Part shown: one piece after another, positions 33,976-44,893 of the stretch
How positions within the stretch are numbered: the stretch's first letter is position 1
How the letters are laid out: the number at the start of each line of letters is the position of its first letter
Assembly (NCBI GenBank): GCA_013368325.1
Contig: JAACJK010000182.1
Span: forward strand, 1-64,000
Length of the DNA stretch: 64,000 bases
DNA from: Ephemerocybe angulata
Taxonomy: Eukaryota; Basidiomycota; Agaricomycetes; Agaricales; Psathyrellaceae
Direction of reading: 5' to 3'
The notes under the pieces: model-generated
Told to the model about the DNA's origin: nothing
The model's database searches: none
The model's input: only the letters and a program-made list of their open reading frames with translations
Translations under genes and position numbers: made by a program

Positions 33976-36835
33976 GGTCGTGGAAGCCGGAAGGAAGGGA
34001 ATTCAAATTGTGGTGCACGGTTCCCACCACGTGCAAGCCACCGTATGGTTAGGGTCAGTACTGACCCCGGTCCCCGTTCTCGACCGAGAACGCCTTCCCA
34101 CCGCACCCGAGCCAAGCACCCTCGCCGAGGCCACGATCCGACGAGCTCACAAACCCCTATGTGCGAGCCAATCGCATCGCTCCCTCTGCCCCTATTGAGG
34201 TTACATCTGGCGGCGGAGTGCGATGGGTCGATGGATGGACGGGGTGTGATGGGAACGAGGTCGGAGGTTGTAAGCGACGCCGACGACGAGGCAGGCAAAC
34301 AGGTTGCAGGTCTGCATTCCACGCCAACAAGATTGACGCACGCACGGACGCAGGGATCCCATTTGACGCGCCGGCGTTTATTCGCTTTCCTATGTTTTGT
34401 ATGTATCTTGTCTTCTACTTCCATCTCGTTCCGCGTGTAAATTGTAATTGTACATCCTCCTCCCTCGTTTCGATCTTACACTCCTTGAAATTCCGTATTC
34501 GCAATTCGACATAAGCTGTACGCCTACGCCAGACGACCTTCGCTCGCCTCTAACTTGGACGGACGACGGACGCATAACGACATCCGCAAACGAGATCCAT
34601 AGATCCATACCAAATATACACCATACCCCGGACCCAAGCTAAGCGCACCATACCCCTTCTTCTATCCATCGTTCGTCCCCTTTGCATACTGATCTTAACG
34701 CACATCACGATCTCGCACCATTCGCTCAGTTCTATAGCACATCGCTCTGTCCCCTAGTCTTTTGTACGCATCAACATACCTCTACCTCCCCTTTCCCCCA
34801 TACTTCCCTCCTCTTACAGCATTCGCAACCGGCCCCTGGCCTTACTACTACTGATTGATTGATACCTCCGCTACGTTCCGTCTCGCTACATAGATACATA
34901 CTTGCAGCTCGTTACCCTCATCCCTTTATCAATAATGGATTTCTTGGTTCCCTTGGACTTCGGCGACGGGGTGTGCGCATAATTGAATGGGTTCGGATCT
35001 CTGTTTGAGTGGGATGTGAGGGGATGGATGCGAAAGGATGGACGGGATGTACTACCCCGGCGAGGATATGAGAAGTCGAGGGTTCGGGTTGTTCGTACGG
35101 GCGTGTATTCGGATACCTGAAGATAATGTTTTCTCAGTGAGCTATTGGCTGTATAAAGGACTTGACGACTCAGTACGTGTAATACTGAACAGTTGAGCGT
35201 GCAGTGGCCCGGTGCACGAGGGAGGTCGAGTAATACCTTCGCTGATGCGCGGGATGGTAGTTCAGTTCCTGGAATTGGGGTTGTGATGTCAGGGTGAGGT
35301 AGTCAGGGTGTGTCTGAGCCTTCGAGTTTCCTTGAGAAGTTCGTGACTCGACGGATGTAGACCTGTAACAGAGTCGACCGGCTGCAAGCCAATATAGCGC
35401 GTGCCCCACGCAACCGATGGATGAGTCGAGAACGCACGTAGCGAGCGCTAAGACACCTACCTTCAATCACAAAATACGAGTGAAGCGCATTTTACAGGCG
35501 CGTGCCCGCGCTTAATTAAGTTATTTGAACGGCGCTCATGTATGTAGGCTCCGTCTCACCTTCTAACCTTCACGTGAAACGGAACCGGAGTGCTATTAAA
35601 CTGCCACTGATCCCTGTTGTGACTGTGTGATGAAAAACACGTTAAGCGCCACCTGGGCGCCTAAAGCCTCGACGTCCAACTTCGGAGATTGACAGCCCAT
35701 TTACCCGTTACAATAGATCACTAGTCAAATTCAAGTATACCCAAGGCTAGTATGTCTTGCGTACCCTAAACGAAGGCAGAATACTGACTGTTGTAGCTCG
35801 CGAGGGATCCTGTTAACTTGCGTCAATTTAAGCGAGTGTCCGTTAGAATATCTGAGTTGTCGTTGTCGCCACGGGTGCTTGTATGCAGGACGAAAGCACT
35901 GGACTCCGTACATATGTTAGATACATAAACTAACTGGACCCTGATTGTTTCTCATATCAACGATAACTGATATTCCTTGAGTGGTATGAGCAGGAAAGGA
36001 AACTTATTTAGATCACGAAGCATCTATATATCATGGGGATTGGCAATAGGAAGAGCGTATTACATAAGCGTAGAATTGTCGAGGAGTACAAAGCACAGGT
36101 AGCTGCATCAAATATGTTGGGGAGCATGTGGTTAATCGTGAGCGAGGTTAGACCTCCGAGCATCTAGCTGAGGCTTCGAGTGGTTGATTGGAAGTCGAGG
36201 AGAAGCTTGGGGATGACAGTGAGCGTCGTGAGCATCGATTGTCCAATGAGTCGCGAGCAATCGGAGGCTGGCAAAATCTACGCTAGACTCCGCGTGTTGA
36301 ATCTGCGCGCCGGAGACATCGAGCTAAATTTCAAATGTGTTGTAAACACACCACGACTATTAACTACTATTGGGTTCTCGATCAAGTTGGTGAAGTTTCT
36401 CTACAAATTTTGCCACACATAAGAAGTGGCGCCGTAGAAGTAGAGGTGGGAGGTCACGACTGTACTGGAAATTATAGACTCTGAGTTCTTATGTTCCATG
36501 AACACAACACCCACACAAGTCAAGCATCACGATAACTTACTACATCCTAGACAAATGTTTCGGAGTAGTCGGAAGAACTGAGCATGTACGAAATGCAAGT
36601 GGGAGGGTGAATACGGTGTAGAGATATAGTACATAAGCGCCGCTTAGATACAAATCGTTCCAGCTACACTACCCTAAGTTACGATATCGTACCGCCCGAG
36701 TATGGCCGGGACCGCCGATCAAAGTCCATCCGACCACAAAGGAAATATGCATACAAGTGAATTGGATGAATCATCACAGCGACGAAGCTTCGAGGCTTCG
36801 CCCTTCAACATCCGCATCGAACGTCGGGGCCTATT
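33976..36835. other. Long intergenic region, no gene recognised
   Basis: The first few hundred bases are the HSP60 promoter. The rest contains only short random frames on both strands; no conserved motif, RNA gene or repeat array was noticed. Confidence 0.45.
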
Positions 36836-37548
36836 CTAAACAAGGTAGAAGGCACCCATCACCCCGACCAACAGTGCCCCAACCCACGACGTGTCCCTCG
36901 CCCCGACGCCATTGCCATCGGTCTTAAGCGCCCCCTCCAAAGTCAAATTACCCGGGCCCGGCGTATCCACACCTGGGCCCAGCGTATCAGCGAGAGCTGG
37001 GCTTGCGGTCGGACTCGTTGTACCGATGGAGGGCGTCGCGGGTCCGTCCCGCCCACAGTCGACGCCGGTGCTGGTAAAGAACACGCTTGTCGTGACGTTC
37101 CCAATCGTGGTCTGCGAGTATGCCGGGCGAGTGGTGGTAACGCACGCCCCCGGTGGGGGGAGCGTCGGGGCTGCGCCCGGGGGACATACCAAGCCTGTGC
37201 TAGTAAAGAACACGCTCGTCGTGAGGTCCCCAATCGTGGTCTGTGAGTACGCCGGGCGAGTGGTGGTAATGCAGCTCGGGTTCGGCCCACAGTCGACGCC
37301 GGTGCTGATAAAGAATGCGCTCGTCGTAATCGTCCCAATCGTGGTCTGAGAATACGCCGGGCGAGTGGTAGTAATGCACGCATGCGGGGTCTGGATTGCC
37401 GAGGGCGTTGTAGACACGGTCGTCGTGGGTGGGGTGTTGTTGGCCGAGATGGCTACTAGATAAATCAGTATAACTTCTGTGGCTCAGTAAGACGTCACTT
37501 ACCTTTGAGCGCCACAGCGGCGAGAACGAGGGAGAAGGCTTTCTGCAT
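36836..37548 (-). CDS. GPI-type surface protein with three Thr-rich repeats
   Basis: Two exons (37548-37503, 37455-36836) sum to 666 nt and 221 residues. The signal peptide is MQKAFSLVLAAVALKVAISA. Three tandem units of about 35-42 residues follow. Each starts C-(I/V)-TTTRPAYSQTTIG and ends TTS(V/A)FF(I/T)STG(V/L)xC, so each has one cysteine near each end and many Ser/Thr for O-glycosylation. A low-complexity Pro/Thr spacer leads to a short hydrophobic C-terminus (SWVGALLVGVMGAFYLV) without charged residues after it, as expected of a GPI-attachment signal. It is probably a cell-wall or plasma-membrane mannoprotein. The third intervening linker has an extra Pro-rich insert. The gene stands 150 bp from the edge of the left inverted-repeat arm. 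Confidence 0.82.
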
Positions 37549-37697
37549 TGCGATATCGGGCTTTCACTGGGAGACTGTATTCAGGGGTGGTGAAGTACAT
37601 TTGGGCTGTATATTCCGTTATTTATGCCTGGTAGAACTATACATCGGGTTTCTCGAGTGACAAGCGGGCTGAAATCCCCGAAGAGATGACTCAGTCA

Positions 37698-40370
37698 CCG
37701 AACCTTAAGTCTGGTGCTACCCGGTCTATGTCCCCCACCTTCTCCCGGACTCAATGTAACTATTGTGTATGGAGGGCTGGACGGTCGCGCTTACGATTGC
37801 AGGTGTTTTCATCGCGCCGGCAGGTAATGGCCGTGGGTATAATTGGACCTCTTGGTACCGATCGCGAAAGGCTCGAAAGATAATTCCAACCGACTAAGAG
37901 ATGTTCTTTGCACCTGCGACACACATTTGGTGCTAAGTTTACGGCGCTACGGGCCTGCACCTGATAGTGATCTCTTTAAACGACTCATCTAACACGATAC
38001 ACTAGGTCAAAGGTTTGACATTGTCAACACCTACATATCAATACTAAGGCTGTCGTCCTCCAGAGAAACGCCGTGTCTACACCGGACTAGCTTCCAAATT
38101 CAAATTGAATTGAAATTCCAACAGCTGCATGGATCTGGAAGTATATCATGCGGCCTTTCTTCAGCCCACTGTGACCGGCACTGTTATCCATGCATGAGCG
38201 TACGGAGGTGTGTGTATCTCAATGTCCGGTGGGGTAAAGCACGAATTGGATCGGGGGTACGGGGGTACGGTGGTGTGCGTATGCTTTAGCGTCCAGCCTC
38301 AGAGAAGAACTGGAGACATGATCAAGCAAGTGGCGAAACACTCGGATTGATCACACCGCCGCGCCAGAGTTCCATCCAGACCGTACATCGGAAGGTATTT
38401 CGATAGCTCCTCGCGCAACCTGCTGTCCACCAGTTAGAGCAAACACTCAATGAACCAGCTCAGCGTAAGTACACAGGCATTCGACTGGCGTCGATCTTTG
38501 CTTGCCAGTGCCCCGTATACGATGCCCAATTCAAGAACATTACAAGTACCTTAACACCATATCCCGCTATACGACATATAAATAACCCCAATATCGACAT
38601 ACCAAAACCTAACTCTCAACTCCACCCTCTCTCCGCTTCCCCCTCCCCCTCAAAACCCCATCCCTCCCCTCCCCTCCCCAAGCACCTCCACCAACCGCCC
38701 CAAAAGCACGTCCTGCCTCCCCACCTCCTCCGCCAACTCTTGATCTGCCGACTCAGCTCCGTCTGGTTCTGCGCGAGTTTTAAATTAATTAAACCCCTCG
38801 CTATGGCTGTGGATGGCGCGGGGGCGGGCGTGGCGAGGAAGGGGTCGTAGGACGAGGCTCGTGCGTGTTGCAGACGCGATGTGGATGACGATGGTGGGGG
38901 GGTGAGGTGTGCGGTCGCCTGGAGGAGGAGAAGGATGTGGTGGCGCCGAGGGGTTGGGGTGCGGGTGCCTATGTCGTTCCTGGGAGGTCGTCTGTTGAGT
39001 TTGGGTTGGTGTGGTTATCCTGTAATGAGCGGGTGTTAACGATACGAAGTGAATCGAGATAATAAATGGTAATGTGGAGATATCGAAAGTGAAAACCGTG
39101 AGCGACGAATGAAACATCCCCGTCGCCACGCGCTACCGAGCAAACCGAACAGGGAAGGGCGTTTCAAGTCGGTGTCAGCCGTACTGTCGACGCCAACACG
39201 GCAAGCATCACCGATTCGCCCCACAGCACGGCTAGACAAGGTAATATTAGCAAGCGACCATCCTCCAAGAGGTCGTCAGACGCATCCTCCCCATTTCACA
39301 GCGATCAGCAGACGAGGGCAATGAAGTGGCGGCCCTCTAACGAGAAAATCGTATCGCAAGCAAAAGTAGCAAATGAACCATGCTTGTATGCATACGCCCG
39401 TGTAGAGGGGGCGCAGTCGATGCCCACGTCGCGCTCAATCGAGAAGGAGGGGGAGAACAGAGAGAAAGGAGGAGGAAGGCGACCGAACCGCCACCGACCA
39501 ACTGAACAAGAAAACCACCGAACGACTGCCCAAAGAACGAACGCCGACCAAAAGGCCAAATAAGCGAACACCTGACCGAACCTCCCAAGGCCCCAAACGA
39601 CAGATCGAACAAATAATTTCCCCCACCATACCTCTAACGCCGGAACCGCACCAACACGAGCCCCTCCATGGCATCGCAAGGAAAGGTCGCATAGCCGTGA
39701 GTGATCAAGGTAGAAGAGACGCGGGGGGATCATCCATCCACCCTCCGAGTCGTAGAGGACGTAGAGATATAGAAATAGCCGAGTCGAACGAATGCTGATG
39801 CTAGAGCGAGACCCGCAGCATCTAGCGGGAGACCCCGAGATACGAGCAGAAGCGAGAGAGGAACGAGGAACGAGGAAGGATACGGACAAAAGCGAAATCA
39901 GGATGGACGAAGGAACGTGCGAGACGAGAGCATCCTACGAACGAACGACCGCCCCTGTGATCGACGTCACCACTATGGAGCGAGCAGTAGACGTCCCCAA
40001 GAGGTCTACACTCAAGGCTCATGCTGGTTTCCATCGCTCGCGTCCGGGCGGTCGTATCTGAGCGGGCTCGATGGGTACTCTGGAGAAGGGCAGGAATCGG
40101 ATGAAATAAGGAGGAAAGAGGAGCGAGGAAGGGGAGGGGGAAGAAAGAGGAGTGCGAGATGACTGTTATCGTAGATGGGACGGCTGATCCCAAGGGTCCC
40201 ACGACCTTGAATGCCCGAATTCCCGAACGACCGAACATATACGGAAAGAAGCACGAACGAAATTGAACGAACGAACGAACATACATAGAAAGAAGTCACA
40301 GAGCCGAAGAAGGGAAGAGAAAAGTAGTCCATCGAAGCGTATCCCGTAGAAGCAGAAGTAAAACGCCGTA
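37698..40370 (+). repeat. Left arm of a 2.7-kb inverted repeat
   Basis: Runs colinearly, in reverse complement, with 58165-60905. Matched landmarks: GAACCTTAAGTCTGG (37698) with 60905; TTCCAAATTCAAATTGAATT (38095) with about 60520; CGACATATAAATAACCCCAA (38572) with about 60360; CCACAGCACGGCTAGA (39221) with about 59740; the GGTCGTGGGACC block near 40195 with about 58285. It holds a short helical coding remnant (LKLAQNQTELSRQ at about 38780, minus strand), frameshifted relative to the right arm. A 292-nt segment (38222-38513) is present only here. No intact gene lies inside. Confidence 0.88.
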
Positions 40371-40437
40371 CGCCCCCGGAACTCTGGTACGCGCTCCAAC
40401 TCCGCTTGACTATTCATTCTAGTAACTGGTTAATCAT

Positions 40438-40740
40438 CGCAAGTGCACAGGCCTCCGAAAGCTCTTTACCTCGGCGGATACCACCTCCGAACGACTTGGA
40501 GAAATCCGGGATGTTGTGGAGGACAGTGTCTCCGATGCTTGGCAGGGGGATCCAACCGTCCAAGCCCTCCCAGACGCAAATGCTTCGATTCAATCGTTGG
40601 AAGATTCAAGAGAGTCTTAGGATGAGGTCCGTGAGCTGTACGTGTTCCTTCGGAAGTGTCTTGTTATGGACCCAGCGGCTAGGAAATCCGCGAAGGACTT
40701 GCGGGGTGATGACTGGGTGAAGGTTGGATCGAAGTGCACT
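40438..40740 (+). pseudogene. Protein kinase C-lobe relic
   Basis: After an acceptor-like CACAG the frame reads LRKLFTSADTTSERLGEIRD, ASIQSLEDSRES, an in-frame TAG at about 40618, then DEVRELYVFLRKCLVMDPAA and RKSAKDLRGDDWVKV. The FLRKCLVMDPAARKSA segment is the typical end of a eukaryotic kinase domain, closest in style to fungal CMGC/SRPK-like kinases. No catalytic loop or N-lobe is nearby. The stop and missing parts make it a relic. A kinase fragment with the catalytic loop lies at the right edge of the window; whether they share an origin cannot be judged. Confidence 0.6.
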
Positions 40741-40780
40741 TGCTGTTACTGACCGAGTTATCCATATTAGATTTATATAT

Positions 40781-41662
40781 CTCTGCGCACCGGGACCTGG
40801 AGGCTATCTCCGAACTACAACAAGTATGCTACGACGGCTATGCTACTACGACAAGTACGACCGCCGTACCATGGTGATGGTGAAGAGGCGGCGACGAGGA
40901 GTACGACGGCGGATCGACGACGACGACCAGCACGGCCGTCTTACAAGGGTGATGATGGAGAGGCGACGGAGCGGCGGCGGCGAGGGAGGCTTCCAAGGTA
41001 CGTCCCAGGTGTTATATAGTACCTTTGTTACGTTGCAGCTATTTGCTGCGAACATGACTTCTGCCTTTATTGACGCTCGTTCAATGAACGACCGGCGATA
41101 CGACTCGTGAGTGGCCTGATGAGCTGGGCACACCGGGAGCGAGTTCCGCAAATCCCATGTACGTTAGTCCCTCCCTCGTCTTTTTCTTTCTTCCCTACCT
41201 CTATCTCGAGTTCTTGCGAGACGCACGACGTGCGTGTTGCGAGATCTCGAGACATGCTGGGGGCCGGGATGCTGAGCCTCGTGCGCAAGAGGGATATGGA
41301 GCTGTCCCTCATTGCATTAGACACTGTAGTTACGTTTCAACAGAATGCGCTCATTCTGTCAAACTAAATAGACTTCTTCCTCCCCGTTCCTTCGTCCTCC
41401 CGCTCAGAATCTTTTACTTCACGTAAGTAGTCAACTCCACATCATGATCCCAAATGGAATTCGGATGCGTCCTCCTAAACTCGAGAGACGTAGCGTAGCT
41501 TTTGTGCACGACTAACTCACAGCAGATCAGATCCTGGTCTAGTTCTTGAACAGTCTAGCACACAACTAGCACAGTGAGATGAGCCTGATGCATCCGGGTT
41601 CGTCTTCAGATCTCAAATCTAATCTCATCCTTCCGCCCAACGCAGGACCCATAGGAGAAATA
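40781..41662 (+). repeat. Dispersed 0.86-kb repeat, copy 2
   Basis: Same orientation as 23999-24857, with visible small indels (for example a TAGTTCTTGAACAGTC insertion near 41540) and scattered substitutions. Its last about 90 nt also match the start of the direct repeat that flanks the frameshifted NmrA copy. Confidence 0.85.
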
Positions 41663-41850
41663 TCTATGCCATCTATTCTCCTATCGCAGTTAGCATTGAC
41701 TTCTGAAGAATCCAAGTCCGGTGCGGTTCATACATTACATTAACTTTCACAATGCGCTACTTGTCAATGTTCCGTTCCTCAAGAGGTAAATACCGACGCA
41801 ATGGGAGTGGCGGACTCCAGAGAATTAGTAAAGGAGCTAGTGCGTAGATC
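41571..41850 (+). repeat. Direct repeat flanking the NmrA copy, left
   Basis: CAGTGAGATGAGCCTG ... CTTTCACAATGCGCTACTTG ... CTCCAGAGAATT recurs at 43517-43880, so the frameshifted NmrA gene sits between two related copies. The right copy serves as the upstream region of the coiled-coil gene at 44009. Confidence 0.7.
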
Positions 41851-42400
41851 GATCTGGCTGACGAAGGATGACAGGCGTTGGGCGCTTATCATCCCTCAGT
41901 TGGCATAGTACCCCACCGCCGTAGTGACACCCTCCATCCGGATCACATCCTCATGCTTATTAATCTTTTGAATGGGGGGACAAGCAATTGTTGTATTGCT
42001 ACCATGCCAGATACGCGTCCCCTCGGCATGAGGCGCCGACAGTGTGTAAAACGCAGTCTGTTCATATGAGGTAGCCACGATCACTGAATTTAACCTCAGC
42101 GAGCGGTTAGTGAGCGACGTATAGCTTCGGCACGGATGGTTTAAAACTGGAAAACCGTACTTGGCGCCGACAAACCCGCTCGGGGTGGCCCTGCACAGGC
42201 ATATTGATCGGGCGTGTTAGACCTGCGCAACAGAAAGCCTGTCCATTGTTAAGCCGCAGCCATACATACGTATTCAGCAATCGTAGCACCACCCTCCTAC
42301 CGACAGCCTCGAAACTAGTATAAGTACAATGGAGCCCTCCAACGATATTCATAATCATCAGATATTTCCCACTTCATCGCCATCGTCCACTTCCACAACA

Positions 42401-43408
42401 ATGTCTTTCTCATCACCGGTGGCAGGAGTCAAACTGGCCTCGCCACTGCGCGTTATCTAAAGGGCGCTGGAAAGAACGTCGTCATCGGCTCACGCAATGG
42501 CCTCGTCCCCGACGGCTACGACTCCGTCAAGCTCGATTGGGACGACCCTTCGAGCCTGGAAGCCCCGTTCGCCAACGGACAGATCTATCAGGGCGTGTAC
42601 CTCGTCTCCCCACTGGGCCTCGGGGTAGTCGATATTTGCAAGAACATTATCGCATTCATCGACGTTGCGGTGAAGCATGGTGTGAGCCGATTTGTGTTGC
42701 TTAGTGGGAGTATGGTGGATAAGGCTGGTGAATATGGGGTTGCGAAGGTTCATCAGTACTTGGAGGAGAAGAAGCTTGATCATTTCGTCCTTCAGCCTAC
42801 TATGTTTATGGGTGAGTGTTCATTGAAATGCGCTGGCAGGTGCGGTGTGTGTGTACATGAGGAGCTAATTAATACCCAGATAACTTCCTACTCACGTATG
42901 CGAAGGGTATCCGCGAGAAGAACGTGATAGAGACCGATACACCGAATGCCAAGGTCCCGATGATCTCTGTAAAAGACATCGGCCGTTTTGCCGCTGAAGC
43001 GCTCCTCAAAGACAAGGTCGATATTACCGAGTTGAAGGTTCTTGGGCCCGAGCTTGTGACCTTTGATCAGGTACGTCGGCCATCTAATCGTCGATAATAT
43101 GCCTCACTCACACGACGGCGCATACGTCGAATTCGTACCATCTTCAGGCTGCTGAGATTCTAACTCGCGTCCTGGGTAGGAAGATAACCCACCAAATAGT
43201 GCCACCCGAGAAGGTTGTTGAGAACTATGTCTCGATTCCCAAGCTGGGGTGGTCGAAAGAGTTTGCGCAGTTCGTGGTGATGGCTGGGGGAGCGGTCGAT
43301 GCTGGGTCCGAGGAGAGACTCTTCGGCCTTCCGAACACATTGTTTGGAGAGGAAACATTTGAGCAGTGGGCTGAGAGGTTCAAGTCTAGTTTTGCTCCTT
43401 CCACTTGA
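42401..43408 (+). pseudogene. NmrA-like gene, frameshifted copy
   Basis: Matches the intact gene at 18175-19181 exon by exon. Exons 2 and 3 (42880-43070, 43148-43408) have identical lengths (191 and 261 nt), but exon 1 (42401-42811) is 411 nt instead of 412. The missing base is a C directly after the third codon (ATGTCTTTCTC versus ATGTCTTTCCTC), so translation from this ATG stops after about 20 codons. The rest of the frame is open and well conserved. Use of a later ATG (42652 or 42712) would lose the nucleotide-binding motif. The decay is therefore recent, or a sequencing error in a C-run should be excluded. Confidence 0.85.
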
Positions 43409-43516
43409 TGAACTCGCTATATTTCCACGATAATGTCATGCGATATATTGCTAAATCAATTATTATGGGTTCTATGGTGTCAGCAAATCAAATCCTAGCC
43501 CTTTCAAACTCTAGGA

Positions 43517-43880
43517 CAGTGAAATGAGCCTGGTGTATCCAAGTTCGTCCTCAGATCTACGCCATGTCGCAACTCGCGTTGACTTCCGAGGAATCCAAGT
43601 CCGTCCGGTGCCCGGTTCAACATAAATTACATTAAGTTTCACAATGCGCGACTTGTCAATGTTGCACTCCTCACGAGGTAAATATTGACGCGATGGGTAC
43701 CTGCAACACGCTTACGCAGGGATGAGCTCCGGGTATTTCTTACTTCGACGTTCCAACCAAATCAGTCAACGTCGACGCGCGCTTACCGTCCCTTCAGAGC
43801 CCATTGACTATGCCTATATCCGCGAGTGGCGGTCAGCTCCAGAGAATTGTCAAAGGAGCCACAACCGCGGTGGCACTGGC
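43517..43880 (+). repeat. Direct repeat flanking the NmrA copy, right
   Basis: Partner of 41571-41850: CAGTGAAATGAGCCTG, TTTCACAATGCGCGACTTG and CTCCAGAGAATTGTCAAAGGAGC. Contains one extra segment (about 43700-43820). Confidence 0.7.
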
Positions 43881-44008
43881 CACACGTGCGATTCGCCCTC
43901 TGTTGGTTACAAAAACACCATACCTGAGCCACTCCTTTCACTATCCTTGACTCCCACCTCGCCCATTAGCCACTCTCTCAGTATACTGCATTCACCTACT
44001 CCACGAAA

Positions 44009-44329
44009 ATGTCGGAAAGCCACATCGAGTACCTCCTCAACGAATGCGACGAGAAAAGCCGGAAGATTTTACATCTCGAAGCGACAACGAAAGCCCTTAA
44101 GGATCACCTGAGCGCACTCACCGATCAAGCAGCCGAGTACGAGATGCACATCACGGACGAGATGTCCGAGGCAAGGGCATTACGCCTCGAGCTCCACGCC
44201 ATGAGGGCAGAATTTCTCAGGATGCAGAAGGCAGCTCGGGCGGAAAAGAATCGTCTTGAGGAGGAAATACGCGAGTGGGCCGCGAGGTGTGCGTTTTTGG
44301 AGGGGATGGTCAACGAAGGAATCGTGTAA
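44009..44329 (+). CDS. Small coiled-coil protein, paralog
   Basis: A single-exon frame of 106 residues, helical and charged throughout (SRKILHLEATTKALKDHLSA, EKNRLEEEIREWAARCAF), ending FLEGMVNEGIV. It shares its start, length and final motif with the protein at 13590, but lacks the AREERNRIE repeat. It has no signal peptide or membrane segment. The function is unknown. It lies 0.57 kb upstream of the second GMC gene and reads in the same direction. Confidence 0.62.
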   Translation: MSESHIEYLLNECDEKSRKILHLEATTKALKDHLSALTDQAAEYEMHITDEMSEARALRLELHAMRAEFLRMQKAARAEKNRLEEEIREWAARCAFLEGMVNEGIV

Positions 44330-44893
44330 CCATGGTCATCAACCATATCCCACCACCCGTACCTTTCATTTTGAATCTGAAACTTTGAGTATTTGGTCTC
44401 TCTGCTGTCTATTTAGTATTCGATAGGGACATCCCAATCTTTGGTGTGGGGCAAGTCCCACGATGTGTCGCCACCCTCTAGACACTGCGGGGATTGGTCT
44501 CTTTGTCAAGGTTACTTACAAAGTGGGAATACTTACATGGCAAGGCTGGATTACCTGTGGTCAGATTCCTTTGTTTCGGGGCAAATATATCCCAATTTCG
44601 CAATACAATCACCATGTGCCAAGTACGAATATCCGCAGTGTCTATGGGATCAGACTTCTCTGAACCTGAACCATATGTGTATTGACAACCAACACTTATA
44701 TATAACACAGTCGGACGTAATATTCCTGACCCGTGCTGATACATTTACTCAGCTCATCAGAAATAACGGACACATTCAAGGTGAGGGCCCCGAAATTGTG
44801 AGAGAATAGGTGGCATATAAGATTCCGCATTTCCCTGAGCTCGATAACGCAGACCGCGCCCCTTTCCAGGTTCCACCGGCTCAACAGCCACCT
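44330..44893. other. Intergenic, promoter of second GMC gene
   Basis: No exon is recognised. TTATATATAACAC at about 44696 may act as a TATA element. Confidence 0.4.

Noticed and set aside
39305..40286. Minus-strand frames of 154-194 codons
   Set aside because: They lie in the left inverted-repeat arm with low-complexity composition; no domain is seen.
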